A stretch of 16,247 nucleotides of DNA from positions 1 to 16,247 of the forward strand of contig JAZSQT010000021.1 in the NCBI GenBank assembly GCA_045538075.1, written 5' to 3'. The DNA is from JAZSQT01 sp045538075 (GTDB lineage: Bacteria > Chrysiogenota > Deferribacteres > Deferribacterales > Mucispirillaceae). The notes under the pieces were generated by a model that had not been told where the DNA came from, did no database searches, and saw only the letters and a program-made list of their open reading frames with translations. This document shows positions 1 to 7,317 of this stretch, piece after piece. The stretch's first letter is position 1, and each line of letters starts with the position of its first letter. Made by a program: the position numbers and the translations under genes.

Positions 1-290
1 TCCGCTATAGCAAATATAGAAAATTTATCTAATGTATCTTTACCTCTACCGTCACCATAAGCGGTTAACACCTTGCGAGGTTTATAAAATTTGATTATTT
101 CTGGTTCACTAATAAATAATGGATTATTATCTATAAAAATAACGTCGTTATTTGTATTTATTCTAACTCCCTTTTCAGTAACTACTTCACCATTAAGGCT
201 AACTCTACCTTCCTCAATCATTTTGTCAGCTTCACGCCTTGAATATAGACTTGAAGAAGCAATATATTTATTTATTCTTACTAAATTCAT
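1..290 (-). CDS. rluB: RluB-type 23S rRNA pseudouridine synthase, 5' part only
   Basis: The first 96 residues of a pseudouridine synthase of the RluB/RsuA family; the rest lies beyond the left edge. An S4 RNA-binding domain fills about residues 3-60 (RINKYIASS, SRREADKMIEEGRV, LNGEVV). It is followed by the linker into the catalytic domain, FYKPRKVLTAYGD near residues 74-86, where family members typically read KPxGVLTT. The catalytic GRLD aspartate is outside the window. Family enzymes isomerise uridine in large-subunit rRNA. The ATG at 290 overlaps the scpB stop in ATGA, which suggests translational coupling. An in-frame ATG at 314 would add eight residues (starting MAGFKTKS) and cannot be excluded. 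The scpA-scpB-rluB order is common in bacteria. RluB rather than RsuA or RluE is inferred from this context and the linker. Confidence 0.85.
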   Translation of the reverse strand, partial: MNLVRINKYIASSSLYSRREADKMIEEGRVSLNGEVVTEKGVRINTNNDVIFIDNNPLFISEPEIIKFYKPRKVLTAYGDGRGKDTLDKFSIFAIA

Positions 291-1027
291 TGATTTTGTT
301 TTAAATCCTGCCATTCTCTAAAAGTTGGTAATTCGGATAAGTCGTTTAATCCAAAATACTCTAAAAAATATTTTGTAGTAGCATATAGCAATGGTTTACC
401 TGGAACTTGTTTTCTTCCTACTACTTTTATTAAATTTTTATCTAATAAATTTCTCATAGTGCCAGAAGAATTTACTTCTCTTAATTCTTCAACTTCTGCT
501 TTCGTTATAGGTTGTTTATAAGCAATAATTGCAACTGTTTCAAGGGTAGCTTTAGATAATGTTTCTGCTTTTTCACCAAAAAAGTTCTCTAAAAACGGTG
601 AAATATCACTATCTGTAACTATTTGATAGCCACCTGATACCATTCTTATTTTAATACCTAAATTCAATTTATTAAAATATTCTGAATAAGATATTAATCT
701 ATTTTCAAGATTAATTTGATCAAACATTTTTCTAAAAGTATTAATTTCTACTGGTTTTCCAGATAAATATAATGATGATATAAAAATTCTTTTTTCTTCA
801 TCTTCAGAAATTTGAACTTTAGTATCATCTACTATTTTTTCATCTATAGATAAGAAACTTTCTTCATCAAATTTTTTGCTTAATTCAATTTCATCTAATT
901 CTTCATATTTATTACTATCATTATTTTCTATTTCATTTATTTCTACTAATACTAAATCTTCGTTATCATTAGCTTCATAAATGTTTTGACTTTCAGTATT
1001 TTCATCGTAATTTTTATCATCTGACAT
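287..1027 (-). CDS. scpB: Segregation and condensation protein B with acidic N-terminal extension
   Basis: ScpB, a kleisin-associated winged-helix protein that dimerises and binds ScpA in the SMC-ScpAB condensin complex, which compacts and segregates the chromosome. I chose the ATG at 1027 (246 aa) because AAGGA lies seven bases upstream. An in-frame ATG at 1066 would add 13 residues and run into scpA. The ScpB core starts near residue 78 (EEKRIFISSLYLSGKPVEI). It includes LSKATLETVAIIAYKQPITK at about 158-177 and GRKQVPGKPLLYATT at about 204-218, ending with FLEYFGLNDLSELP. Residues 1-78 are rich in Asp, Glu and Asn, look disordered, and are not part of a usual ScpB of roughly 170-200 aa. 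The gene starts 10 bases after scpA and overlaps the next gene by four bases. The identity is secure; a role for the acidic tail is unknown. Confidence 0.95.
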   Translation of the reverse strand: MSDDKNYDENTESQNIYEANDNEDLVLVEINEIENNDSNKYEELDEIELSKKFDEESFLSIDEKIVDDTKVQISEDEEKRIFISSLYLSGKPVEINTFRKMFDQINLENRLISYSEYFNKLNLGIKIRMVSGGYQIVTDSDISPFLENFFGEKAETLSKATLETVAIIAYKQPITKAEVEELREVNSSGTMRNLLDKNLIKVVGRKQVPGKPLLYATTKYFLEYFGLNDLSELPTFREWQDLKQNQ

Positions 1028-1034
1028 TTTATTT

Positions 1035-1039
1035 TCCTT
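1035..1039 (-). promoter_or_regulatory. Ribosome binding site that decides the scpB start
   Basis: AAGGA on the minus strand, overlapping the scpA stop codon and seven bases before the ATG at 1027. It favours the 246-residue ScpB over the longer reading from 1066. Confidence 0.75.
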
Positions 1040-1739
1040 ATTTAAGAGTAAGTAAAATATCTGCAAAATTTGTTTCTTGAAATGATGTTATTTTTTTTCT
1101 CTTAATTAATTCTAACATTACCCCAAATGTAACGCAAGTCTCTATATTTTCGCTACATAATACAGCCAATTCACTCCACAATGTTTTTTCCCTTGATAAT
1201 ATAAATTCTTTTGCCCTTTGTGCAACTTGCTCTGTAGCTATTTTTGAATTCTTAACGGTTATAGATTTATCTTTAGATTCCTTATTTAACTGAAAGAAAG
1301 AATACGCTAATTTATAGGCATCTTCTGTAAACATTTCATCTTTTAAAATGAGAATAGAATTATTACGGCTAAAAAATTTAGAGTTTATATCTTCTTTACT
1401 TTTTAGATTTTGTGCCATATCTTTATAGAAAGAATACTCTATTAACAATTGATTAAAGCGAAATTTTGCTTCCTCTGGGTCAACTTCATCTTCTTCTAAA
1501 GAATCTTTTGGTAGTAACATACGAGATTTTAAATAAACAAGATAAGAAGCCATATTAATAAATTCTGATGCTACTTCTATATCCATATCTCGCATTTGTT
1601 TAATTTCTGCAATAAATTTGCTAGTAATTTCAGATACAGATACATCAAAAATATTCATTTCATTTTTATATATAAGGTGTATGAGTAAATCTAATGGACC
1701 TTCATAATCAAGAATTTTAATATCTAAAAGCTCATTCAT
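1038..1739 (-). CDS. scpA: Segregation and condensation protein A (kleisin)
   Basis: ScpA, the kleisin subunit that bridges SMC heads and binds ScpB in bacterial condensin. The 233 residues match the family's usual 230-260. The N-terminal SMC-neck-binding region shows the hallmark YEGPLDLLIHLI at about 12-23. It continues with NIFDVSVSEIT and then FINMASYLVYLKSRMLLP at about 60-77, the most conserved stretch of the family. An acidic patch follows (LEEDEVDPEEA). The C-terminal winged helix that touches the SMC cap is represented by VTFGVMLELIKRKKI near 205-220. The ATG at 1739 overlaps the trpS stop in ATGA. Neither smc nor a MukBEF gene is in the window; smc is expected elsewhere. The scpA-scpB pairing confirms the call. 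Confidence 0.96.
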   Translation of the reverse strand: MNELLDIKILDYEGPLDLLIHLIYKNEMNIFDVSVSEITSKFIAEIKQMRDMDIEVASEFINMASYLVYLKSRMLLPKDSLEEDEVDPEEAKFRFNQLLIEYSFYKDMAQNLKSKEDINSKFFSRNNSILILKDEMFTEDAYKLAYSFFQLNKESKDKSITVKNSKIATEQVAQRAKEFILSREKTLWSELAVLCSENIETCVTFGVMLELIKRKKITSFQETNFADILLTLK

Positions 1740-2722
1740 ATTTTTACTACTTTTCTAACTCTTTCCATAACTGATGCAGCTAAATTATTGGCTTTTTCTT
1801 GAAATGGAGAAAGAAATTCATCAATATCTTTAATTTCTTTTTCAAAACAAGCTCTTTTTTCGTGAATAGGAGTAAGAAATTCTTCCATATGCTTTATTAA
1901 TATTTTTTTACAATCAATACAACCAATTAAAGCATTGCAACAACCATTTGTTATATTATTTCGTTCTTCATCTGTAGAAAAAACTTTATGGTATTCAAAT
2001 ACTGGACATATTTCTGGATTACCTGCATCAGTTTTTCTAACCCTATTAGTATCTGTAACCATAGTTCTTAATTTCTTTTCTACTATAGAAAAATCTTCAG
2101 ATAACATAATAGAATTATTGTAACTTTTGCTCATTTTTCTGCCATCAAGTCCAGATAATTTAGGAACTTTAGTAAGAATTGCTTCTGGCTCTATAAATAT
2201 GTTCTCTCCATATAAGTTTGAAAAACGTCTTACAATTTCTCTTGCAAGTTCAATATGTGGAATTTGGTCTATTCCTACTGGAACAAAATTAGTAAGATAC
2301 ATTATAATATCTGCAGTCATTAAAACTGGGTAACCTAAAAAACCATAATTACTGATTTCTTTTCCAGATAATGCTTGTATCATCTCTTTATAAGTAGGAC
2401 ATCGTTCAAGCCAAGAAACTGGCGTCAACATACCTAAAAGTAAATATAACTCTGACGTATATAAATTGTGTGATTGGATAAATATAGTGCATTTTTCTGG
2501 GTTCAATCCAACACTTAACCAATTTAATATCATTTGCTTACGCATTTCTTTTATATTTTCGGGATTTTCATAAGTTGTAGTAAGAGCATGCCAATCTGCT
2601 ACAGCAAAAAAACATTCATATTCATCTTGTAATTTAACCCAATTTTCAATAGCTCCAAAATAATGACCAATATGTAACTCACCAGTTGGTCTCATTGCAC
2701 TATACACTCGTTTCTTCATCAT
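1736..2722 (-). CDS. trpS: Tryptophanyl-tRNA synthetase with iron-sulfur-type cysteine motif
   Basis: Class I aminoacyl-tRNA synthetase charging tRNA-Trp with tryptophan, 328 aa, a normal bacterial length. The two class I signatures are intact: GELHIGH at residues 14-20 and KMSKS at 196-200. Tryptophan-pocket and dimer regions are visible in YPVLMTADIIMY (131-142) and VGIDQIPHIELARE (149-162). Five cysteines sit in the anticodon-side region: C239, C261, C262, C268 and C271. C239-x21-C261-x6-C268-x2-C271 closely resembles the motif that binds a [4Fe-4S] cluster in Thermotoga maritima TrpRS, so this enzyme may carry a cluster. Translation may start at the ATG at 2722 or the adjacent one at 2719; the upstream site (GGTG) is weak. 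It begins eight bases after the M50 protease gene and overlaps scpA by four. Confidence 0.97.
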   Translation of the reverse strand: MMKKRVYSAMRPTGELHIGHYFGAIENWVKLQDEYECFFAVADWHALTTTYENPENIKEMRKQMILNWLSVGLNPEKCTIFIQSHNLYTSELYLLLGMLTPVSWLERCPTYKEMIQALSGKEISNYGFLGYPVLMTADIIMYLTNFVPVGIDQIPHIELAREIVRRFSNLYGENIFIEPEAILTKVPKLSGLDGRKMSKSYNNSIMLSEDFSIVEKKLRTMVTDTNRVRKTDAGNPEICPVFEYHKVFSTDEERNNITNGCCNALIGCIDCKKILIKHMEEFLTPIHEKRACFEKEIKDIDEFLSPFQEKANNLAASVMERVRKVVKI

Positions 2723-2730
2723 AACACCAA

Positions 2731-3372
2731 TTACATTATTAATTTATAAAATAAATTCATAGGAGGAATAATTAAATATTTTATTACTCCCGTAAAGATT
2801 AAAAATAATATAATTATAAATCCATATTTTTCTGTAACTTCAAATTTGCTTGCTAAATTATACGGCAAAAAGTTATATATTATTCTTCCTCCATCTAAAG
2901 GTAGGATTGGTAATAAATTAAAAACAAAAAGAGCTACATTTATACCAATAGAATAATATATCATCATACCTATTGGATATACTATTGATTCTGGCATTGT
3001 TATATTATAAACCATATATTCAAACAAATGTAATAATCCAACTGAAAAAATAGCAAGAAATAGATTTGATAAAGGTCCTGCAACAGAAACTAATGCCATA
3101 CCGTATTTATGTCTTATTTGATAAAAATTAACAGGAACTGGTTTTGCCCAACCAAAACTTCTTGTAACTACTAAACATAATAAACCAATAGGATCAATAT
3201 GTGCAATTGGATTAAGTGTTAAGCGACCCTCATTTTTTGCTGTATTATCCCCTAATTTATAAGCTACAAAACCATGCATAAATTCATGAATCGTTGCAGC
3301 AAAGAGAAAAGGAACTATAGATAAAACTATTTGTTTTATAATATTGTTTATATCACCTGAAAAAAAATCCAT
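2731..3372 (-). CDS. Site-2-protease-type membrane metalloprotease (M50)
   Basis: A short (213 aa) intramembrane zinc metalloprotease of peptidase family M50, the minimal type without a PDZ domain. The zinc motif HEFMH is at residues 29-33 inside the first hydrophobic helix. Next come the family segments LTLNPIAHIDPIGL (51-64) and AGPLSN (98-103), and the third zinc ligand D160 in NLLPILPLDGGRI. About five to six hydrophobic helices place it in the cytoplasmic membrane. Its substrate cannot be read from sequence; related enzymes cut membrane-bound regulators or signal-peptide remnants. AGGA lies upstream of the ATG at 3372, and the gene starts 14 bases after ispD. An M50 gene followed by trpS, scpA and scpB is, from memory, a recurrent order in several Gram-negative phyla; here it is probably co-transcription rather than a shared pathway. 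Confidence 0.9.
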   Translation of the reverse strand: MDFFSGDINNIIKQIVLSIVPFLFAATIHEFMHGFVAYKLGDNTAKNEGRLTLNPIAHIDPIGLLCLVVTRSFGWAKPVPVNFYQIRHKYGMALVSVAGPLSNLFLAIFSVGLLHLFEYMVYNITMPESIVYPIGMMIYYSIGINVALFVFNLLPILPLDGGRIIYNFLPYNLASKFEVTEKYGFIIILFLIFTGVIKYLIIPPMNLFYKLIM

Positions 3373-3386
3373 ATTTTATTCCTAAT

Positions 3387-4061
3387 TTATTTAAAGTATT
3401 TATTTTTTAATGTTTCAATTATTTCTATATCATCAGAAAATGTTATTTTTATATTATCGTAATTTGAATTTACTACTACTACTTTTTTATTACAATACTC
3501 CATAGCAGATGCTTCATCAGTAATTTCAATATTATCTTTTATAGATTTTTCTATTGCTTCTTTTATTTCTATTCTTTTAAATCCTTGTGGAGTGTGAGCT
3601 AAATACAACAACTCTCTATCAATAGTATTTTTAATAAAGTTATCATTAACTGATTTTACAGTATCTCTCACTTTTAAAGCAGGTATAGCACCATCATACT
3701 TGATTGCATTTTCAATAACATTATCAATTATATTTTTTGTAATAAATGGTCTAACTGCATCATGAATTAATACTATATCACTACAACTACAATTTACACA
3801 ATTTAGAACTGTTTTAGTTCTTGTATCTCCACCTTCTACTAATTTAATTTCTACATTAAAATCTGATAATATACTATTTATAAATTCTATGTCATTATTA
3901 TTAACTCCAATAATAATTTCATCAAAATTATATAGTGAAATTAACTTTTTAATCGTCCAGTATAGTATTGGTTTCTTATCAATTTCGTAAAATTGTTTTT
4001 TTATATTATCTGAAAATCTTTTTCCTATTCCTGCTGCTGCAATAATTAATGCAACTTTCAT
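3387..4061 (-). CDS. ispD: 2-C-methyl-D-erythritol 4-phosphate cytidylyltransferase
   Basis: IspD joins CTP and MEP to form CDP-methylerythritol in the non-mevalonate isoprenoid pathway, which supplies undecaprenyl phosphate and quinone tails. It is a cytosolic enzyme of 224 aa, the usual size. The nucleotide-binding start is AAAGIGKRF at residues 8-16 with K22 nearby (KKQF). It is followed by GGDTRTKTV (77-85, R81), the family signature HDAVRPFI (100-107), DTVK at 133-136, TPQGF (157-161) and TDEASAMEY (181-189), ending with NIKITFSDD. The start overlaps the stop of the PIN-TRAM gene by one base (TAATG), so reinitiation is likely. A PIN-TRAM (YacL) gene beside ispD also occurs in Bacillus, where ispF usually follows. 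Here ispF is absent and an M50 protease gene takes that place. Confidence 0.96.
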   Translation of the reverse strand: MKVALIIAAAGIGKRFSDNIKKQFYEIDKKPILYWTIKKLISLYNFDEIIIGVNNNDIEFINSILSDFNVEIKLVEGGDTRTKTVLNCVNCSCSDIVLIHDAVRPFITKNIIDNVIENAIKYDGAIPALKVRDTVKSVNDNFIKNTIDRELLYLAHTPQGFKRIEIKEAIEKSIKDNIEITDEASAMEYCNKKVVVVNSNYDNIKITFSDDIEIIETLKNKYFK

Positions 4062-5029
4062 TATTTTACTCTACTAAAAATTATTCTTCCAGACTCTGTT
4101 TGCAACAGACTTGTAACTTCAACCTTTAATGTTTCTCCTATATTTTTACGCCCATGCTCTACTACTACCATTGTTCCATCGTCAAGATAACCTACCCCTT
4201 GAGAAGGGTCTTTACCCTCTTTTGCAACAGTAATACTTAACTCCTCACCTGGAAGTATTGTTTGCCTTAAAGCTATGGCAAGATTATTTAGATTTAAAAC
4301 TTTTATATTTTGAATTTCTGCTACTTTCATCAAATTAAAATCAGTAGTAATAATTCCTGCATTAAGTCTTTTTGCCATTTCTATTAATTTTTCGTCAACA
4401 GTTCCAATATCTTCAAAATTTGTATTATCAATTTCTATTGGAACTCTACTTTGTTCTTGCAATCTTTTAAGAACATTTAATCCTCTACGTCCCTTTTGTC
4501 TTCTTAAGTGGTCATGAGAATCTGCAACATTTTGTAATTCTTTTAAAATAAAAACTGGAATGACAAGGGAACCTTCTAAAAAATCTGATTCTACTATATT
4601 TGCTATTCTACCATCAATTAATATTGATGTATCAATTAATTTTTGAGATGCAACTAATCTATTCTTGTTAATTTTAAAATTTATTCGTCCAAAAAAATTC
4701 TCAATTATCCTTGAATTTTTATAACCGATAATTATGCCTATATAGATAAATATAAACAAACACACTAATCTTATAGCTTCATTTGCAAAAACAGATCTAA
4801 AAGATGATGTTATAATAAATCCTAATATTAAAAATAATGATGCAGATAAAAATGATGATAAAAATTTATAATTTCTAACCCCACCAGCTAATATATCTAC
4901 AATAAAAATTCCTAAAAATACTATTGCTGAGTATATAAGAGCATGATAAATGTCTATATGAATAGTTTCTCTAAAAAATATAAATATAGACGTAATAACT
5001 AAACCGTATAATATTCTAAATAAAAACAT
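4061..5029 (-). CDS. Membrane-anchored PIN-TRAM domain protein (YacL family)
   Basis: Three parts are visible in 322 aa. Residues 1-103 hold about four hydrophobic helices. A PIN nuclease-like domain follows from about 128 to 250, with the four acidic positions of the fold present: D133 (LIDTSILIDGRI), E164 (ILKELQ), D212 (VDEKLIEMA) and D230 (GIITTDFNLM). Last is a TRAM domain, about 260-322 (PGEELSITVAKEGKDPSQGV, then YLDDGTMVVVEHGR), a small nucleic-acid-binding fold. This is the architecture of Bacillus YacL. The acidic set suggests an intact metal-binding site, hence a possible membrane-tethered RNase, but the family's substrate is not firmly known to me. GAGGT lies just before the ATG at 5029. 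It sits 15 bases after the YggT gene and overlaps ispD by one base. Confidence 0.92.
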   Translation of the reverse strand: MFLFRILYGLVITSIFIFFRETIHIDIYHALIYSAIVFLGIFIVDILAGGVRNYKFLSSFLSASLFLILGFIITSSFRSVFANEAIRLVCLFIFIYIGIIIGYKNSRIIENFFGRINFKINKNRLVASQKLIDTSILIDGRIANIVESDFLEGSLVIPVFILKELQNVADSHDHLRRQKGRRGLNVLKRLQEQSRVPIEIDNTNFEDIGTVDEKLIEMAKRLNAGIITTDFNLMKVAEIQNIKVLNLNNLAIALRQTILPGEELSITVAKEGKDPSQGVGYLDDGTMVVVEHGRKNIGETLKVEVTSLLQTESGRIIFSRVK

Positions 5030-5044
5030 TGCTACCTCAAAAAA

Positions 5045-5863
5045 CTAAAAAATCATATTAATTGCTTTTTGTAAAAAAGATGTTCCAAGACTCAATACTA
5101 AAATAGCAATAAATGCTGAAAAATCAAAAATTCCCACTGTAGGCACTATTCTTCTAAAAGGAATTAAAACTGGCTCTGTAATGACATAAATTAACTGCAC
5201 TATAGGATTTCTAATATCTGGACTAACCCATGACATTAAGGCTCTTGCAATAACAATCCAACATAAATAATATAATAAATCTGTCAAACCTAAAAGACCA
5301 GATTTTAATGAAAAAAATAGTGATGATATTGGTAGCACAGCATTAATACCACCAGAGAAAAATTGCATACCAGACAAAATAATAAAATTAGCACTTAAAT
5401 AAATTATAAATATTACAATAATTGTGGGATATATAATCTTATTACTTGATACAGGAATAAATGTTCTTGTAAGTTTAACCCATGGAAATCCAAGTCTATA
5501 AAAATACATAACGATATGACCCATCATTTGATTATTTACAAAATTACCTAAAATTACGCATACAATGAAAAATAACATAAAAAATAATAAAAAATTTGAT
5601 ATTGTAGCAAAAAAAGATAATACAATATTAGACTTTGTAAATAACATTGTAATAAAACTTGATAAAATTATTCCTACAAATATTAATAAAGGAATAAATT
5701 TATCTGATTGTTCCTTTGACACTTTAAAATTTTTGAAAACAGGGTCTGTTAACAACGCAACTGTTTTACCTAAAGGATTAAATGTAAGTTCTTGTTTAGT
5801 TGCAACAAACCTAAACATTAAAATAATAATATATGCTTTAATAAAAAAATATATAATAGACAT
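5045..5863 (-). CDS. yggT: YggT/YlmG family membrane protein with repeated YggT units
   Basis: An integral membrane protein of 272 aa. Residues 195-262 form a clear YggT domain: LYYLCWIVIARALMSWV, then NPIVQLIYVITEPVLIPFRR and IVPTVGIFDFSA. The N-terminus repeats the pattern (IKAYIIILMFRFVA, then NPLGKTVALLTDPVFKNFK at 29-47). Residues about 110-160 resemble a third, weaker copy (YFYRLGFPWVKLTRTFIPVS followed by a hydrophobic helix). Single-domain family members have about 90-100 aa and E. coli YggT has two copies in about 190, so this is long. The family is linked to cell division and envelope or osmotic functions, but its activity is not settled. AGGTGAG stands five bases before the ATG at 5863, and the gene follows yggS by eight bases, as ylmG lies in the ylm cluster of Gram-positives. 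Confidence 0.88.
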   Translation of the reverse strand: MSIIYFFIKAYIIILMFRFVATKQELTFNPLGKTVALLTDPVFKNFKVSKEQSDKFIPLLIFVGIILSSFITMLFTKSNIVLSFFATISNFLLFFMLFFIVCVILGNFVNNQMMGHIVMYFYRLGFPWVKLTRTFIPVSSNKIIYPTIIVIFIIYLSANFIILSGMQFFSGGINAVLPISSLFFSLKSGLLGLTDLLYYLCWIVIARALMSWVSPDIRNPIVQLIYVITEPVLIPFRRIVPTVGIFDFSAFIAILVLSLGTSFLQKAINMIF

Positions 5864-5871
5864 TATCTCAC

Positions 5872-6561
5872 CTATAATCTATCGCCAAATATTGTGGAGC
5901 CAATGCGAACATTATTTGCCCCTTCACTAATAGCTATTTCAAAATCACCACTCATACCCATTGACAAAATACTTAAATTAAAATTCTTATAATTTTTATA
6001 TTTTATAAATAAATTATACATTTCTTTAAAATACTTTCTGTTAAGTTCTGGGTCTTCTTCATTAGGTGGCATCATCATAAAACCTTTTAAGTTAATATAA
6101 TCCATTCTTATAGTTTCATCTAATAAACTTTCTAAATTTTCAACTAAAACACCAGATTTTTGTTGTTCCCTTGATATATTAATTTGTATTAATATATCTT
6201 GAAGTTTACTAATTTCTTTAGCTTTATCGTTAACAATATTTAAGACTTCCTTTCTATCTACAGAATAAATTAGAGAAAATTTTTCAACAATCTTACTTAC
6301 TTTATTTCTTTGAATTTTACCTATATAATGAAATTCTATATCTTTATATAACGACTTTATATAATTTATTTTTTCAATAGCTTCTTGAACCCTACTTTCA
6401 CCAAAGACTTTTATTCCACAATCTATAGCTTCAACTATTTTATCAACACTATGAGTTTTAGATACAGCTAAAATTAATATATCGTCAATACATTTATTAT
6501 TATCTAACGCAACTTTTGAGACTTTATTTAATATTGATTTATAGTTATCACAGATACTCAA
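5872..6561 (-). CDS. yggS: YggS-type PLP-binding homeostasis protein, TTG start
   Basis: A PLP-binding protein of the YggS/YlmE/PROSC family, 229 aa, a single alanine-racemase-like barrel without the second domain and hence without racemase activity in studied members. The PLP lysine is K35 in LAVSKT. Other family landmarks are FGESRVQEA (53-61, usually GEN), FHYIGKIQRNK (77-87), INISREQQKSG (127-137), and SILSMGMSGDFEIAI (197-211) with R219IGSTIFG contacting the phosphate. The protein buffers free PLP and affects amino acid and vitamin B6 balance. The start must be the TTG at 6561: the codon two positions upstream in the same frame is the TAA that ends pgeF, and the next in-frame methionine is only at residue 162. 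GAGG nine bases upstream supports it. Confidence 0.95.
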   Translation of the reverse strand: MSICDNYKSILNKVSKVALDNNKCIDDILILAVSKTHSVDKIVEAIDCGIKVFGESRVQEAIEKINYIKSLYKDIEFHYIGKIQRNKVSKIVEKFSLIYSVDRKEVLNIVNDKAKEISKLQDILIQINISREQQKSGVLVENLESLLDETIRMDYINLKGFMMMPPNEEDPELNRKYFKEMYNLFIKYKNYKNFNLSILSMGMSGDFEIAISEGANNVRIGSTIFGDRL

Positions 6562-6564
6562 AAC

Positions 6565-7317
6565 TTATCGCCTCATAATTACAGATAACATTCTTCCAGT
6601 CATACCATTTTCTATTCTATATGAATATAAATCATCTGAACAACAAGAAGAAAAATCACTAAATTCATACTTGTCTATGTTATTTATCAATAAAACATAT
6701 TCAAGTAGTTTTCTTAAATTTAAGAATAGTTTACCATCTCTTTCTTCAATAAAAATTTCAGGCTTATATTTTTTATTAAGTTTATCAACCATATCTTGAC
6801 TAATTTCATAGCATTTATTACATATACCAGGTCCTACATATACATATTCTGGGAAATCATTATTTTGTTCAAATAATTTAATGCTTTCTTCAATTATAGA
6901 ACTGTTTATACTTCTCCAACCACAATGCAATGCAGATATAGATTTTTTACCCCATAATAACACAGGAAAACAGTCAGCTGTAAATATACCAAAAGCAATA
7001 TTTTTTTCAGTAGTATAAAGACCATCTGCTTCAGATAGAAAAACATCAGAGTAATTATTTTGATTTATAGATAAAACCTTATTGCCATGAACTTGCTTTA
7101 GCAACATTAATTTATTTATTCTATGATATTCTTTTAATAACTCAATATTTTTAAGAATATTATACGTGCTATTTTCAGAAAAAATATTGAAATCAAAATT
7201 TTCAACTAACTTATTGTTACAATATCCATATTTTTTTGTAGTAAAAGCAAGAATATTTGTATCTTTTTTATTTGGATATATAAACAGATTATTCACGAAT
7301 AAATCCTTGTTACTCAT
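6565..7317 (-). CDS. pgeF: Peptidoglycan editing factor PgeF (laccase-domain, YfiH/YlmD family)
   Basis: A 250 aa protein of the DUF152/Cu-oxidase_4 family. E. coli PgeF (YfiH) helps remove mis-incorporated serine from peptidoglycan precursors, and some relatives were described as purine nucleoside phosphorylases or laccases. The zinc-binding triad is complete: H77 in LLKQVHGNKV, C116 in FTADCFPVLLW and H131 in SALHCGWR. VGPGIC at 161-166 and the final YSYRIENGMTGRMLSVI are also typical. I chose the ATG at 7317, which overlaps the preceding stop by eight bases. The in-frame ATG at 7380 would add 21 residues with no similarity to the family and a 71-base overlap. Neither start has a strong ribosome binding site. 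It is followed by yggS and a YggT gene, matching ylmD-ylmE-ylmG. Confidence 0.93.
   Translation of the reverse strand: MSNKDLFVNNLFIYPNKKDTNILAFTTKKYGYCNNKLVENFDFNIFSENSTYNILKNIELLKEYHRINKLMLLKQVHGNKVLSINQNNYSDVFLSEADGLYTTEKNIAFGIFTADCFPVLLWGKKSISALHCGWRSINSSIIEESIKLFEQNNDFPEYVYVGPGICNKCYEISQDMVDKLNKKYKPEIFIEERDGKLFLNLRKLLEYVLLINNIDKYEFSDFSSCCSDDLYSYRIENGMTGRMLSVIMRR
6571..6574 (-). promoter_or_regulatory. Ribosome binding site for the TTG start of yggS
   Basis: GAGG on the minus strand, inside the last codons of pgeF and nine bases before the TTG at 6561. Because a stop codon lies directly upstream in frame, this site plus TTG is the only plausible initiation for yggS. Confidence 0.65.

Noticed and set aside
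91..321. Plus-strand open frame opposite rluB and the end of scpB
   Set aside because: It lies opposite two recognised genes, has no family motif, and reads as an antisense shadow of low-GC coding sequence.
1025..1066. Longer ScpB from the ATG at 1066
   Set aside because: It would add 13 residues overlapping scpA, while a well-spaced AAGGA precedes the ATG at 1027.
1935..2333. Two plus-strand open frames opposite trpS
   Set aside because: Both are fully inside trpS, which has intact class I signatures; no ribosome binding site or recognisable domain.
4061..5029. PIN domain as a toxin of a toxin-antitoxin pair
   Set aside because: It carries membrane helices and a TRAM domain, is 322 residues long, and has no small antitoxin gene beside it.
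5565..5930. 121-codon plus-strand open frame opposite the YggT gene
   Set aside because: Rich in Asn, Lys and Ile, as expected from the reverse of hydrophobic Phe/Leu/Ile codons; spans a gene junction on the other strand and shows no motif.
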